From Rotaria socialis (lineage: Eukaryota > Rotifera > Eurotatoria > Philodinida > Philodinidae), in the NCBI GenBank assembly GCA_905331475.1, contig CAJNYU010001021.1, positions 124,001 to 188,000 of the forward strand: a stretch of DNA of 64,000 nucleotides, written 5' to 3'. Positions 9,954 through 21,436 of the stretch are shown piece by piece. Position 1 is the first letter of the stretch, and each line of letters opens with the position of its first letter. Under the pieces are notes generated by a model that was not told the DNA's origin, made no database searches, and saw only the letters and a program-made list of their open reading frames with translations. The translations under genes were made by a program, and so were the position numbers.

Positions 9954-11762
9954 TTAATATCCACCCTGATCTTTAAAGACTCGCTCAATATCGGTATTAT
10001 GTGGATTAACCGGAGGTAACCAATGAGGTTTATTTGATTGTAACCATGACCAAATAACATCAGATGTTATTGCATGTCCATATTGACTAATATGAAATCC
10101 ATCAACACTTTCGATCAATTGCCATGGTTCACCACCTTGTGATATCCATTCTTGAATGGCTTGATCAAAGGGAAAATCTAAATATCCACTATCAAAGTTC
10201 TTAGACGAGTAAGCATCAGTAGCATCATGTACAGCAATAGATAGATTAACGGCACGTTCTGAAGTAAAAGCCCGTAGTGTCTCATTGGATGACAACCAAC
10301 CATTGCATGGCGAAATTTCTAGACATTCAAGATATGAATAGACTTTTGAATAGGTTATTGGTGGACCAACTCGACCAAGTGGGTGTATACGATCATGCAA
10401 TAGCTCATATAAAATACTTCCATTGGCAAGACCAGTTGTTAGTACGTGACTGCCTATGGGAAGCACAGTATCAAGATAAGCAAGTCCAGCCAATGTACGA
10501 TTGTACATCTCTTCATAAGTAGTCATGCGTGCAACTGTGTCATTGTGACCATTACAAACGTCATTGCCAACCAGTGAATAGATAACGAGAAGAGGTACGT
10601 CATTTTTTTGATCACGTGTCAGTGTTTTGACAATATCAAGAATGGATTTACTATTCGCCCCATTGACTGCTATATTTTGATAGTCTCGATGATTACAATG
10701 ATCAAGTTCAAATAGACGCGCATATAACGATCGAGTTGAACCTAAGCAATACAAATAGACACTTCATGATCTTTTTATAGTGTTGAGGTTACCTTCAATA
10801 TTTGGCCAACTATTATTAATATGACCTGTAGTACCGGATAATTGAGGCCAATCGAGCTCATTTCCAATGATATACACTAAATGTTCGAATACGCCAACAG
10901 ATAATTGTCGAGCATCAAGCCACTGTTCAGGTATATGAAAGTGAGCGGAAACTGAATCTCCCAAAACAGCCATCCCCAAACGTTGAGTATCATTACAAAA
11001 TTCTTCCTCCCAAGGTTTGTTAGTTGAAGAATCCATACCGTAAATACCATTACAATTATGATCAATAGCATAATCACCCATGACTGAGCGTGCACCTGGC
11101 CGAATTTTCGATGAAAAATCATCGCAATCTTTACCACGCCACGCAGAACCACGAAACGATTCTTCAGTGCCAAATCTATCACCGTCAATGTCAACAAGAG
11201 GCATGTGATTATTAAAAACTTCTTCAAAAATTTTACAAATTTCTTTGATACCCGGAAGATCACATGCTTTCGAAGTCAATAGAGAAGGTAGCTGCGGATA
11301 ATGTTGTCTTAAATTCGCTCTTCTTTGCGAGTGAGAAAGATTTGATAATGATTTTGATTGAAATAAACGACATTTAGCCTGACCTGGGTCGTCTCGACAA
11401 AGTGTAATTGAATGACAAATGATATCAGGCGTTTCATTTTTCAGAAAGCCCTCGACAATAATTGGGCCTATATGAGTTTTGTTTGTACTTCATGTATTTA
11501 TTCATAATAGAGACTTACCCAAATAGTCAACAGCAACTTTGCAATAGGTTTTAATATCACTAGGTAAATAGTTACAGAAGCGTTCGAGTGATGCGACAAT
11601 AGTTTCGTTGTATAAAATTGAGAGATGTTCAATGACACCCACAACAATTGTACAACTAGCACAATCGACACCACCATTCACACCTCTAGCCAAATTGCCA
11701 TTGACAATCGAAAATAATACAACAAGAAATAAATAAATTCCACTCGCACTGGAAATCGACAT
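9954..11762 (-). CDS. AOAH: acyloxyacyl hydrolase (lipopolysaccharide-deacylating lipase)
   Basis: Three exons (11762-11519, 11467-10793, 10741-9954) joined by two 51-nt introns give 568 residues, close to the ~575 of human AOAH. AOAH removes secondary acyl chains from lipid A and acts in secretory or lysosomal compartments. The N-terminus is a hydrophobic signal peptide followed by a saposin-B domain (residues ~35-110, paired cysteines such as CASCTIVV). A calcium-binding stretch (DIDGDRF, WRGKDCDD) leads to the GDSVSAHFH motif, whose Ser253 matches the catalytic serine of this GDSL-type esterase. DGFHISQ near the C-terminus supplies the Asp/His part, and the IERVF.DQGG ending is a family hallmark. 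All key residues are present. An AG lies 5 nt before the ATG. A decayed partial copy lies at 617-1350. Confidence 0.93.
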
Positions 11763-12086
11763 GACAACTAATGTTTCTTAATTCTTACTATCCTGTGAAT
11801 ATTACACATACGTGTCTTCTATATGATTGTAATCTCGAGAATCTAACCAGATGGTTTCGAGTTTTTACTAAATGCTTTAATAAAAACATAATGTATTTTA
11901 GCAGTTAAAACAGATAAATCATATTGTATCTATTTTCAAATCAGCTAGAAGAATACGCTATCAGTCATCATTTTATTCTTAATGGTTTAATATATCCCAA
12001 TTATCAATATAGTTTTTATTTTCTAGACACACACATAGAACTAAGTAAAGAATAAGTAAACAAACAGAAAAAGCTAACAAATAAAG

Positions 12087-12120
<34 letters not shown>

Positions 12121-12486
12121 CTCAATTAACAAACATACGTCACCGGACGCGTTGTCATTCTTTTTTCTTTTTCTCATTTTTTGAATACAAGAAATAAAAC
12201 AGAAAAAAGAAACGACTAGTGAGAAGTGCAATAACAACAACAGCAACAAATTAATACGACAGCATTTTCAACTGTTCCTATCACAAGAAGCCAATGAACA
12301 ATTCTCATGTATGTACAAACTACCGGCATAAGAAGAAAAAATAAGAAAGAACGAAAACAATGAGAACATCAAGCTTTGTTTGTCACAAAAAATGCATATC
12401 TATATGGACGGGTTAAATCAAACGGCAAAAAAAAATGCTCTCGAGATTATCATATTACATATTATGGACAACGAGAAAAATAAAAA
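11763..12486. other. spacer between MEIOC-like and AOAH, with GA microsatellite
   Basis: Both neighbours are on the minus strand, so this is the MEIOC 3' side and the AOAH 5' side. A (GA)n run of about 26 bases lies at 12092-12117. No exon recognised. Confidence 0.6.
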
Positions 12487-15400
12487 TTATTTGTTACATT
12501 CATTTTCTTTATTATTATCATTTGATGATATTGAATTTTTCAATAAAAGTTTTCGCTGTTGTTCATCAGATTCAAGTGTAGCTTTCGATTCATCGTCATT
12601 CTTAGTTGAAGGATAAAATAGATAAAAATTTGAATGTTGATCATTCTAAGAAAAAAATTTAAATTCAACCTTCCGTTCGAATACACAAAAAAAACACAAT
12701 TTAATAAATACTTGATTCATTGAATGAAATTCTGCTGTATTTAATTGTTCATCTTGATGACGCGCAATCAATGGAATTTTATTTGCTGTAGAATTTGTTG
12801 ACCAGTATAACCAATACCAAAGAACAGTTCGAATCTTTCTTGTTGTTATACGCAATATGCGCAACGCTTCGGCTAATTGTAGAACATCTGAAAAATTTGT
12901 ATTTATTAAAAATTTTAAAAATATCAATAAATAGATTAACCTTTTTCATCGGGTAGCCGTGGTTCACCTGAACGACATTTTTCAGCTGCATTATCTATTT
13001 CTTGTCGCCGACGATCTTGCACATTATTAATAGTAATAAGCCATTCATCAAGCGTCTGTCGTGTTGCTTCTGTATCATGCATATTTACAGTTTCTTTAAC
13101 ACGTTCATGTAAACGAAGGATCTATTTATTAATGAAATAAATTATTTTTGAAATTATCTAAAATAAAATTTTCAAATCAACATACTCGAATATATTCATA
13201 ATTATATTCAGCAATTAATCGATCAACACGTGATGGATTATTTGATAACGTTGAAAAATTCGAAGTGGCTATATCATTTATTAATGATGTCGAAGCAGAT
13301 TTATGCAATGTTTGAATACCGATTTTTGATTCCGTCTAAAGAAATATATATGTTCGATGAATTCTATTTTCTAATCTCATGTATTACTGGATAATACTTT
13401 TTTCACATCATGAAATACGATGTTTTACAAACTACGTTAAATTGATTCTCAATATATTGATACTTTTATTTGTTTTTATCGGATTGTCATATCGATCCTC
13501 TACGCATAATCAATTGTCTTGGAAGTAGTAAACTATTCCGTGAGTTATGCATCTATCTATTGAAATAGTAACTTCGAAATTTATATCATAGTTATGGATC
13601 GCTCTATTTCGATTTTGTTTTAGTCTAAAATTCATATTTATATTTCTTTTCCTATTGATTCTATATCCTATTTATTTAAATCATTAGAGAATATTTGAAG
13701 AGAAGACGAGAACAGATACTAGACAAATATTTGTAGTTACTACATGACGTATTTTGCTGTTTGATAGCTTAGCCAATGAAAAATCTGTGAAGCAAAAAGC
13801 AACATTTTTCTTATGTGCATTCGATTGTTCACAGATAGAATTCATCGAAACTTTTTGAATAAGCATAATGAACTACGTAAAGTCATACGGACTTCAAATA
13901 GGAAAAAAAATTATCGTTTAGTTAGAACACTTTCTTAGTTAACCCACGATAAATAGTCAATCTAATTAATTTTCTATTTCGAAAACTGTATTTTCCTATG
14001 CTTATAATTATATCTACAGATAAGAAAAATAATATTTGATATTTTCAGTTGCTTCTATGACCATTAGTCATACAAGATCAGGCATAATTGAAAAATAATC
14101 TTAATAACTGATCCAATCTGAAGTCAAATATCAAGTTTAACATATACTTATATAGATCCTCAACTTTTAGCGTTAAACTATTCTCGAATACTTACTTCTG
14201 TATAACTATCTCGAATGTAATTCAATTGTTCATAACATTTTTCAATCGCAATATCTAGAAAAAACAAAATTCAAATAGTATAAAGTATTATAAAATGGAA
14301 AAAAAACTTACGTAATGTATTTGCAACACCCGTTCGTCTAAAAATAGGAAAATAAAATTAGAATATATCAAATGAATATAAGAGAGAAAGAGAGAGAGAA
14401 AAGCAAGTGAATTAAAACACTTGTGTATAGAATAGAAGAAGATAATATAAAATATTATTATTAGATTTGAATATGTGCGATGATTGAAGGTCAAAAACAA
14501 AGACAAGAAGGAAAATATTAAGTACCTGTTAGATCGAAAATAGCTAAATAAAATATCGCGCTAGTACAACTGATAAGATTAATTGCACTTTCCTACCTAA
14601 TGTCTTGATATGTTGTTGCAGGTGATGTTAAATTAGTGTCATTTATTGTTGATGTTCCATTAGCACCAGTAAAATTCATTGATATTGTGTCGTCTAAATT
14701 TAAAAAACAATTTCTATTTGTTTTTGTTTTTGAATAAGATTAAATGCGAAGACCTACGAGAAGAAATAGGTTGCATAGGAGAATGTTGTTGTCGATCATT
14801 ATTAGGAAACGACGGATAATTTTGTTGTAATATTGTATCTTGTGATCGTTGTTTAAAAGCATTGGCAAGACGAGGATTTAATGATGGTATTGACGACGAG
14901 GAACTTGACGATGACGAAGATAAAGGTTGAGTAGGATTATTATTTATTGATGAATAAGGACGTCGATTATCCGATGGATGTACTGATGATGAAATTCGTC
15001 GATCATTTATTGTTAAACTTGCACTAGATTGCAAACCGATCATCTGACGAAATTGTTGTAATGACATATTTGTTATAAGAGAATTGATACCAGTATGATC
15101 ACCTTTACGAACTAGAACTTGAAGATCTTTTGGAGGATTTGGACGGATTGAACATACATCTATGAAAATCAATGTTTGAATAATAAATCGATTGTTTTCT
15201 TTTCTGAAGATCTTACCTGGAATATTACGTGGATAGCCACTTTCAGATATAGTTGCAGTAGCAAATTTTGGTTGTCGAGGAGGAATACTAAATAAAATCA
15301 TTAGTTGTTATGCTATTTTGAATTATGTAAGGAAAAAACACGTGTTTCAAGATCGAAATTAGTCCTACTAAAAGAGATGGCGTTTTCTTCACAAGTTTGT

Positions 15401-17114
15401 TTCTTTCTATTTACTACAGTTTCAGGTTCGTTTATTTCATGCTTGTTGTTCATTTCATTTAGTTTTCCTAAGCGGTTACGAATAGATCAAATTCGTTTCA
15501 TAATTTACTATGTACTTAAATTTGCTGAATTCCGTCAGTAGACTGAGGTATGATTTCCTATATATTCATTCGGTTCCTGTTCGTCAAAACGAATGAAAGA
15601 AGATTATTTTAAAAAAATTGAACTCATTCAAATTTTAGATGCGCTGGAAAAATGTCGAAACGTACATTTTAAAGTGGAAAAATAAAAAAATAATGATGTC
15701 TCCAGTATATAGCGATTCTAATCACACATAGTTCATTGTTTTTCCTGATAATTTTACTAGTGTAGAATTTTAGTCAGTATTGATAGGGATGACTAACTAT
15801 TGATACAAGTAAAATAAAAGAATTGAACAAAGAATTATTATACAGCTAAAATTGTATTGTCATTGCTGAAGTTTTCGTAATTTTAACTGGTGAAATCCAA
15901 ACAAAATCTCCAGCTATTTTATTTATACTACTAGTTGCCGATGAATATACTTTTAAATTGAATAAAGCAACGACAACTACTAAGTATTGGATATGCAATA
16001 TTAATGGTTGTGCAGCTAAAGTGCATATTGATTCAAATAATCGATTGATAAAAACTGTTGGCGATCACAATCATCTTCCAGAAAAAGAAAAACTTGAGGT
16101 TCGTGAAGTTCATGGAAAAATAAAATATTTTTCTTAATTCTTTTTTATATTTTTCTCCGTGCTAACATTTCAACTTAATTTCATACAATAAAACATGCAC
16201 TATACTATTTACAATTCTCTAAAATATTAACTGGCAATGTTTCATGTCAATATAATTTTTTCGACATTTTCCTTTCGATATTATGACGGCCAACCAAATT
16301 TTAGGTTGTATTAAAACAAATTATAGCAGGCATGCGAGCAATAGAAATCGTTCTATTTGAGACTAGCAATCATCTTATTACATATCGTGTTCTTTAAACT
16401 GCTTTGGCTTTACATTTGAACAGTCAACAATCTATATGTTTTATGATGAAAAGAAAACAACGAAACTACTTTCATACAATAATGAATACATCATATGTAC
16501 TATCACGAAATCTGCCTTTTCATATTCATATAATAAACGAAGGCCCTAATCTATCTTGCTATGATATCGAGAAATATTCTCGAAATAATATGAAGACTTG
16601 TTTTCTTTTAACTTACTGTTTGACTTGCTGCATATAATGCATATGTTGATTCGGTTGTTCACCATTTGACCATGTTGTTGGCATCATCATCGATGGATAT
16701 TGAGAAAATGTTGACATCATTCCATTCTGACGATATTCAGGATTTTCATCAATTATACTTGATACCATTTCGTTAAGATTTGCTGATCTAAAAAAAATAG
16801 CAATTTCTTATTGGCATACGAACGAGCAAGTTATTTTGTTTTCATACCTCATTTCTGCCGGAAAATGAACACTACTATTTAGTAATTTATCACCATTACC
16901 GAACGATGCACCATTAAAATGATCCATTGGTGGTAGAGGTGGCGGTGGTCCTGGTGCACTTTCATCTAAATTCCATGCTGAGTTATTACGTAAGTAAGCT
17001 CGTAGAGTTCGATCATCCATCTAAATTTTCAGTGAAACTTGTTTCCAATGAATATAAGATCAGTTAAAATAAAAATTGTACCATAGCTGAAGATGTTTGC
17101 AAAGGTGATAACAT
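12487..17114 (-). CDS. MEIOC: MEIOC-like meiosis coiled-coil protein, 12 exons
   Basis: Exons: 17114-17082, 17020-16848, 16787-16617, 15287-15217, 15159-14758, 14693-14597, 14337-14312, 14254-14196, 13335-13186, 13121-12941, 12887-12712, 12645-12487. All junctions are GT..AG and in phase, giving 565 residues. The C-terminal half carries the MEIOC signature: CYEQLNYIRDSY, then NPSRVDRLI, a helix with VQDRRRQEI, and DVLQLAEALR...TRKIRTVLW. In mammals MEIOC binds YTHDC2 and holds germ cells in meiotic prophase by post-transcriptional control. The N-terminal half is Pro/Ser/Asn-rich and poorly conserved. It is shorter than the human protein (~950). An AG sits directly before the ATG at 17020, so translation may instead begin there. 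Intron 3 (1329 nt) and intron 8 (860 nt) are unusually long here; intron 3 holds a FLYWCH fragment in antisense. Confidence 0.85.
15880..16400 (+). pseudogene. FLYWCH zinc-finger fragment inside MEIOC intron 3
   Basis: From about 15901 the plus frame reads ADEYTFKLNKA, TKYWICNINGCAAKVHID and GDHNHLPEKEK, the C2H2-like FLYWCH finger (Y..F, YW.C, C.A..H, GDHNH). The frame has no start codon and ends at 16134-16136. After a possible intron, VVLKQIIAGMRAIE (about 16305) may continue it. FLYWCH fingers accompany MULE-type transposases and related rotifer gene families, so this is most likely a transposon or paralogue remnant that landed in the intron, opposite to the host gene. Confidence 0.6.
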
Positions 17115-18070
17115 AGTTCAATCAAAAAAAAAAGAAGAAAAATGAGGCATAGAAAAAAATTTGTTTTGTATTTTTACAATGAAGAAAACCTTGGCATATT
17201 ATGTCAAGAATGACAACATAGAAATAACATTTTTCTTTTTTCTTTCTTATTCGAACATTTAAAAAAATCAAGGAGAAGAAAAAGAAAAAAAATCTTTGTG
17301 CAAGTATCCACAACAAACAAAAAACACTGAGGGAAGAACAGCTGATTTTATTTTAAAAAAAAAGAAAAGAATTCATAGTATCCAATGAAAATTCATTAAT
17401 CAGTTGGAATTTGAATTCAATTTAGTAAAATTGAATTTTATTTTATGAGAATTATTAATTTTTAAAATTTTCAAACTTTTAGTTTAAATTTATTTTAAGT
17501 GACATCTATTGGCAATCAGTTTTCTACATATAGCTGAGAGTATAATATATATTCTCTCTATATATTAATCTAATCTGTACATCTCTTGCGGTAGTTCGTC
17601 ATATGGCGTTCTTTATAAGAACTGTAGAATTAAATTAAAAAAATACGAAAAAATATCTTGTAACTTCTGATTTCATTTCGATGATCTTCAACATAAGTGA
17701 AAATTTTTCAATATTCACACGATATTGAAAGCTACCCGAGAAGATGTTCGATATGTAAGTTCATTGTTGAATGGACGTCATGTTGTGCTATTCATGTTAA
17801 TGTAAAATAATACCGTAAACTTTGTTCAATCAATCTTATATCGATCACTTTTGTTCAAATTTGTATTACAGAATTTCTTTTTCATTTAACTATCTCATTG
17901 GTAGTAATATAGTATTTGTTATGAACACTGAAAAAATTGAATACTTGAAAAATAATGTATATAAATTTCGATATTGCCATTTAGTATTCATTACAGGTAT
18001 ATTTATATGTGTTCGATAAATATGTTATTTTAGGCATGATGAAAAGAATAACTCGAATATCATATACCGT
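17115..18070. other. intergenic between MEIOC-like (-) and tRNA-Gln (+)
   Basis: Very AT-rich, with poly-A/T runs at 17130-17370. It should contain the MEIOC promoter. No exon or repeat boundary recognised. Confidence 0.5.
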
Positions 18071-18142
18071 GGTTCTATGGTGTAGCGGTTAGCACTTTGG
18101 ACTTTGAATCCAGCGACCCCAGTTCAAATCTGGGTAGAACCT
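18071..18142 (+). tRNA. tRNA-Gln (anticodon TTG)
   Basis: A 72-nt cloverleaf. The acceptor stem GGTTCTA pairs with TAGAACC. The A-box reads TGGTGTAGCGGTTAGCA. The anticodon arm TTGGA/TCCAG encloses loop CTTTGAA with TTG at 18104-18106. The T-arm CCCAG/CTGGG contains the B-box AGTTCAAATCT. No intron and no encoded CCA. A T-run at about 18149-18155 can end Pol III transcription. It decodes CAA. Confidence 0.95.
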
Positions 18143-18835
18143 GTAATTTCTTTTTTGCTTTTCGTTTCTGTGTACCAATCCATAGAAGGAAAGAAAGAAA
18201 AAAAAAAGGCATTGTTAGCAAAGCAACAGTGAAGAGATGACGTGTGCAGCCGCGTAGTTTATTGTACAAATACATTAGAAATAGCTATTTCGACATTATA
18301 TTTTTACCCTGTACTTACCCAAATGTCACAAGACACACCCCAAGCTGTCGACTATATAATGTGGTCTACACTACCGAGCTGGTATATTAGAAAAGTTAAA
18401 GAGATTACTCGTTTATGTTACCATTTACTCAAGATATCATAGCTACGATTCTATCCAGGACTTTGATCTTTCTACGAGCCTTGTCGTCAGTCAGCATAGT
18501 CTATACGCAATGATTCCATAGTTTTAGAAATCATTCTTATTCATAGATATGATATCAACCATGTCATATTTCAGGTTAAAATTAAGTTCTTTTAGAGAAA
18601 TTTTTGCATGCAAAAACGAATCGTGACCTACTTAATATTTTTTCCTGATAAGAAATATATTAAAATATAAAATCATCTCAGTTGCTGGAGTTGCTAATCT
18701 ATAGAAATTTAAAAAATCGTTACGCTGATTCACTATTATTTTATTTTCAGATTTATGACATAAATAATGGATTGCCGTTTCTTATAAAAATGGTTCATCC
18801 ATCAAAAGTAATGAATAATATTTTGTAAGCGCATC
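18143..18835. other. intergenic between tRNA-Gln and DELE1-like gene
   Basis: The open frames overlapping the tRNA on both strands are chance. No other feature is seen. It should contain the 5' region of the gene at 18836. Confidence 0.5.
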
Positions 18836-19837
18836 ATGTGGCGTCTAGCGAATTGTTTCTATCGTGCTTTTCGAAATACTGCTACTCATCGCTATTCAGA
18901 AGATATTGTTGTTCCCACAGCAGCTGTTCATAAAGAAGATGACGATGATGACGAATCAATTCGAACAGAGTAATTATAGTTTTTTAAATTTAATTTGACA
19001 AAACAAACAAGTTTTGTTTGTTTCAGAAAGCAAGAAAATTTAATTAAACATAAACATGATTTTGATTGTATTGTAAAAACAACTCGATATGCATTTGAAA
19101 ATTTTGAAAAATTACAAAAATCTCTTTATAAGAATTCACTTCAACAGGTTTGCAAATGAAAAACAAAACATTTTTTTTATTTTGAAAATTTTAGTTGATA
19201 CTAAAACTCAATGCCATTAAACCTATTCAACTGTCTAAAGTTGAATGTACTGGCAAACAAGCTCAAACAACTTCTTCGAATCAAAAAGAAGAAACTCTTA
19301 ATTCATCGCTTCAAACAGATGAAAATTGTCTAAAAAGTCTTGCTGAATTAAATAAAGAAACAATATCAATTGTAAATAATGAATTAGCTATGGAAGCGTT
19401 TGAAGAGGGAAACGTATCGCTGGGTATTGAAACTCTTCAAATGAGTGCGAAAGATGGTAAAAATTCAGCAGCATTGTATAATCTGGGTATTTGTTATGAA
19501 CAAGGTATTGGTATTGAAAAAGATCTGATGAAGGTAAATTATTTTGTATTTAAATTTAAAAATACAACTATGAGTTGGGTTAATTCAGGCATGTGATTAT
19601 TATCGTCAAGCAGCAAGTTTAGGTCATGCTAATGCATTTATCAATTTGACACTTCTTTCAAATCATATTGATACTGATGAGGAAGAGGAAGATACTGACG
19701 AAAATATAGGCCAAACCATTGCGAATCAATCTTATGGCTTTCGTTTTTCATTTCCAAAACATTGTAAAGAAGAACAGTCACAATTGTGGAATGATTATGC
19801 GCTGGATTTATCGAAAACAATTGTTTGTTTGTTATAA
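18836..19837 (+). CDS. DELE1-like Sel1-repeat protein
   Basis: Four exons (18836-18969, 19027-19147, 19195-19533, 19589-19837) joined by GT..AG introns of 47-57 nt give 280 residues. The N-terminus MWRLANCFYRAFRNTATHRY is basic and amphipathic, like a mitochondrial targeting peptide, and resembles the MWRL start of human DELE1 as I recall it. Residues ~130-230 form Sel1/TPR-like helices: AMEAFEEGNVSLGIETL, AALYNLGICYEQGIGIEKDL, ACDYYRQAASLGHANA. DELE1 relays mitochondrial stress to the integrated stress response through HRI. At 280 residues it is about half the human length, with only one or two Sel1 units. The domain call is solid; DELE1 orthology is a tentative inference from the N-terminus and layout. 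An acidic run (residues ~34-40) and another near the C-terminus are notable. Confidence 0.65.
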
Positions 19838-20847
19838 AAAAAAACTATTTTTCATTTTCCTGTTTTCATTCGATGATTCATTCCAACTTATTTACGGTGA
19901 TTAAGAAAGAAGAAACTTCATGTACTATTTATTCTCTCGAAGGTATTTATAAAGGATAGTATTTGTGATTATGAATCTTAATACAAGAGACTGCTTACAA
20001 TTTTATTCTATGTAAATATATATATATATTTTTTTTTGTTAAATTTTTTAAACAAACATTGACATGTAGTGTGTATAGAAATTTTTAATCATAATAAACA
20101 TAGACATATTTTGTTAAGAAATTTTCTTTCAATACGTCTAGTCGTATTGCACACTCTTACGTTAGTTGGAAATATTTCCTGATGGCCAATAAAAGACTTC
20201 GAAAAGATGTCGTCTTATGTGAACTGTATCATGTCAGTGCAAAACAAAACAAAAATATTCTGATAATCTCTAGCTGCACAGTTTTTCATGATTGTTAAAA
20301 CTGTGTGAGCTATTTCAAAAGGTTCTAAAAAGTTATTCATGTAAAATAAATGACATAGCTTATGGATTTCTCTGTGAAACAATATTGTGTGAAATGGAAT
20401 ACGTATATCCTACGAGATATCAATCTTGAACTGAAGTTTTTAACCGCATGATCAATTGTTTTACACGAAGCGAAAGCCTCCATTGAAATAAAGACTACTT
20501 CACTGTGTCGACAGTGAGTAATGAAGAAAAAAATGACTTGAATAACAAACACGATGACGGAAGTCGTGGAAATTGTTTTCCGAAATCTTTTGTAGATCGT
20601 CGAGACATTTCATCAATCAAAATTCTTTTTTATATTTGACATGATTCTCTTGAATAAAATAAAATAAAAATGAAATCTTTATGATATTTCATAAGATCAG
20701 GCTAGGACCGTTGGAAACAACCTGATTGTAAATAACTGCTGCTAAGTACGTTTAACTTGCTAACAAAAATGAATGAGCGTCGGCTCATATCGACAAGACA
20801 AAAATGTAAACTTAAAATTTGATAATATAACAGTGATATTTATTTCT
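19838..20847. other. convergent intergenic region
   Basis: Lies between the 3' ends of the DELE1-like gene (+) and GINS2 (-). AT-rich, with a poly-T/TA patch near 20017-20045. No gene recognised. Confidence 0.55.
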
Positions 20848-21436
20848 TTATTCTTCTGGTACAACATCTTGCAATTGTGCAATATGTTTCAATGAAGTTT
20901 TAAGAAAATTTCTTATTAAACATATTTCAACTTGTGTTAAATGTGTTACTTTAGCATAAAGTGAACCACTGAGTGCTAAATTTCCAATTGATGAACGTAA
21001 TTTTGCTAAACGTAAATCCCATAAATCTTTCATTAATAAACGTATTTGATCACCATTTGGAACATCTTCTAGAGCAACATTCATTATTGTTTGAGACAAT
21101 ATAAATACGTATGGATTTGGCATTGATGTAAATGTTGCTTGTTGTTGTTCTTGTTTAAGTAATTCTTGCACAGAATCGAGAGTCAACCATTCGGGACAAA
21201 CAAATCGACAACGATGACTTTCTTTAAGATGAATTGCCTATAAATAACATGAAAAGATTTGTTAATCATAAAAAAGAAACACAATAACAAACCATCCACA
21301 TAGGAACTTGTAATGGAATCAATGGTAAAAATGGACCAACTGATCCACGAATTAAATTAATTTCAGGATGTTTAAAATTTGGCACCACAGAAATAAGTTC
21401 ATTTTCAGATAAATATTGTACTTCATCAATATCCAT
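20848..21436 (-). CDS. GINS2: GINS complex subunit 2 (PSF2)
   Basis: Two exons (21436-21293, 21237-20848) around a 55-nt intron give 177 residues; human PSF2 has 185. PSF2 is part of the GINS tetramer which, with MCM2-7 and CDC45, forms the replicative CMG helicase in the nucleus. Family landmarks are in order: VQYLSENELISVVPNF, GPFLPLIPLQVPMWMAI, the CRFVCPEWL turn, TFTSMPNPYVF, IRLLMKDLWDLRLAKLRSS, and LTQVEI. The length and both halves are complete. An AG lies 4 nt before the ATG (21441-21442). AATAAA overlaps the stop codon and could be the polyadenylation signal. Confidence 0.95.

Noticed and set aside
18075-18442. Frames overlapping the tRNA
   Set aside because: The tRNA cloverleaf explains the conserved sequence; the peptides are chance.
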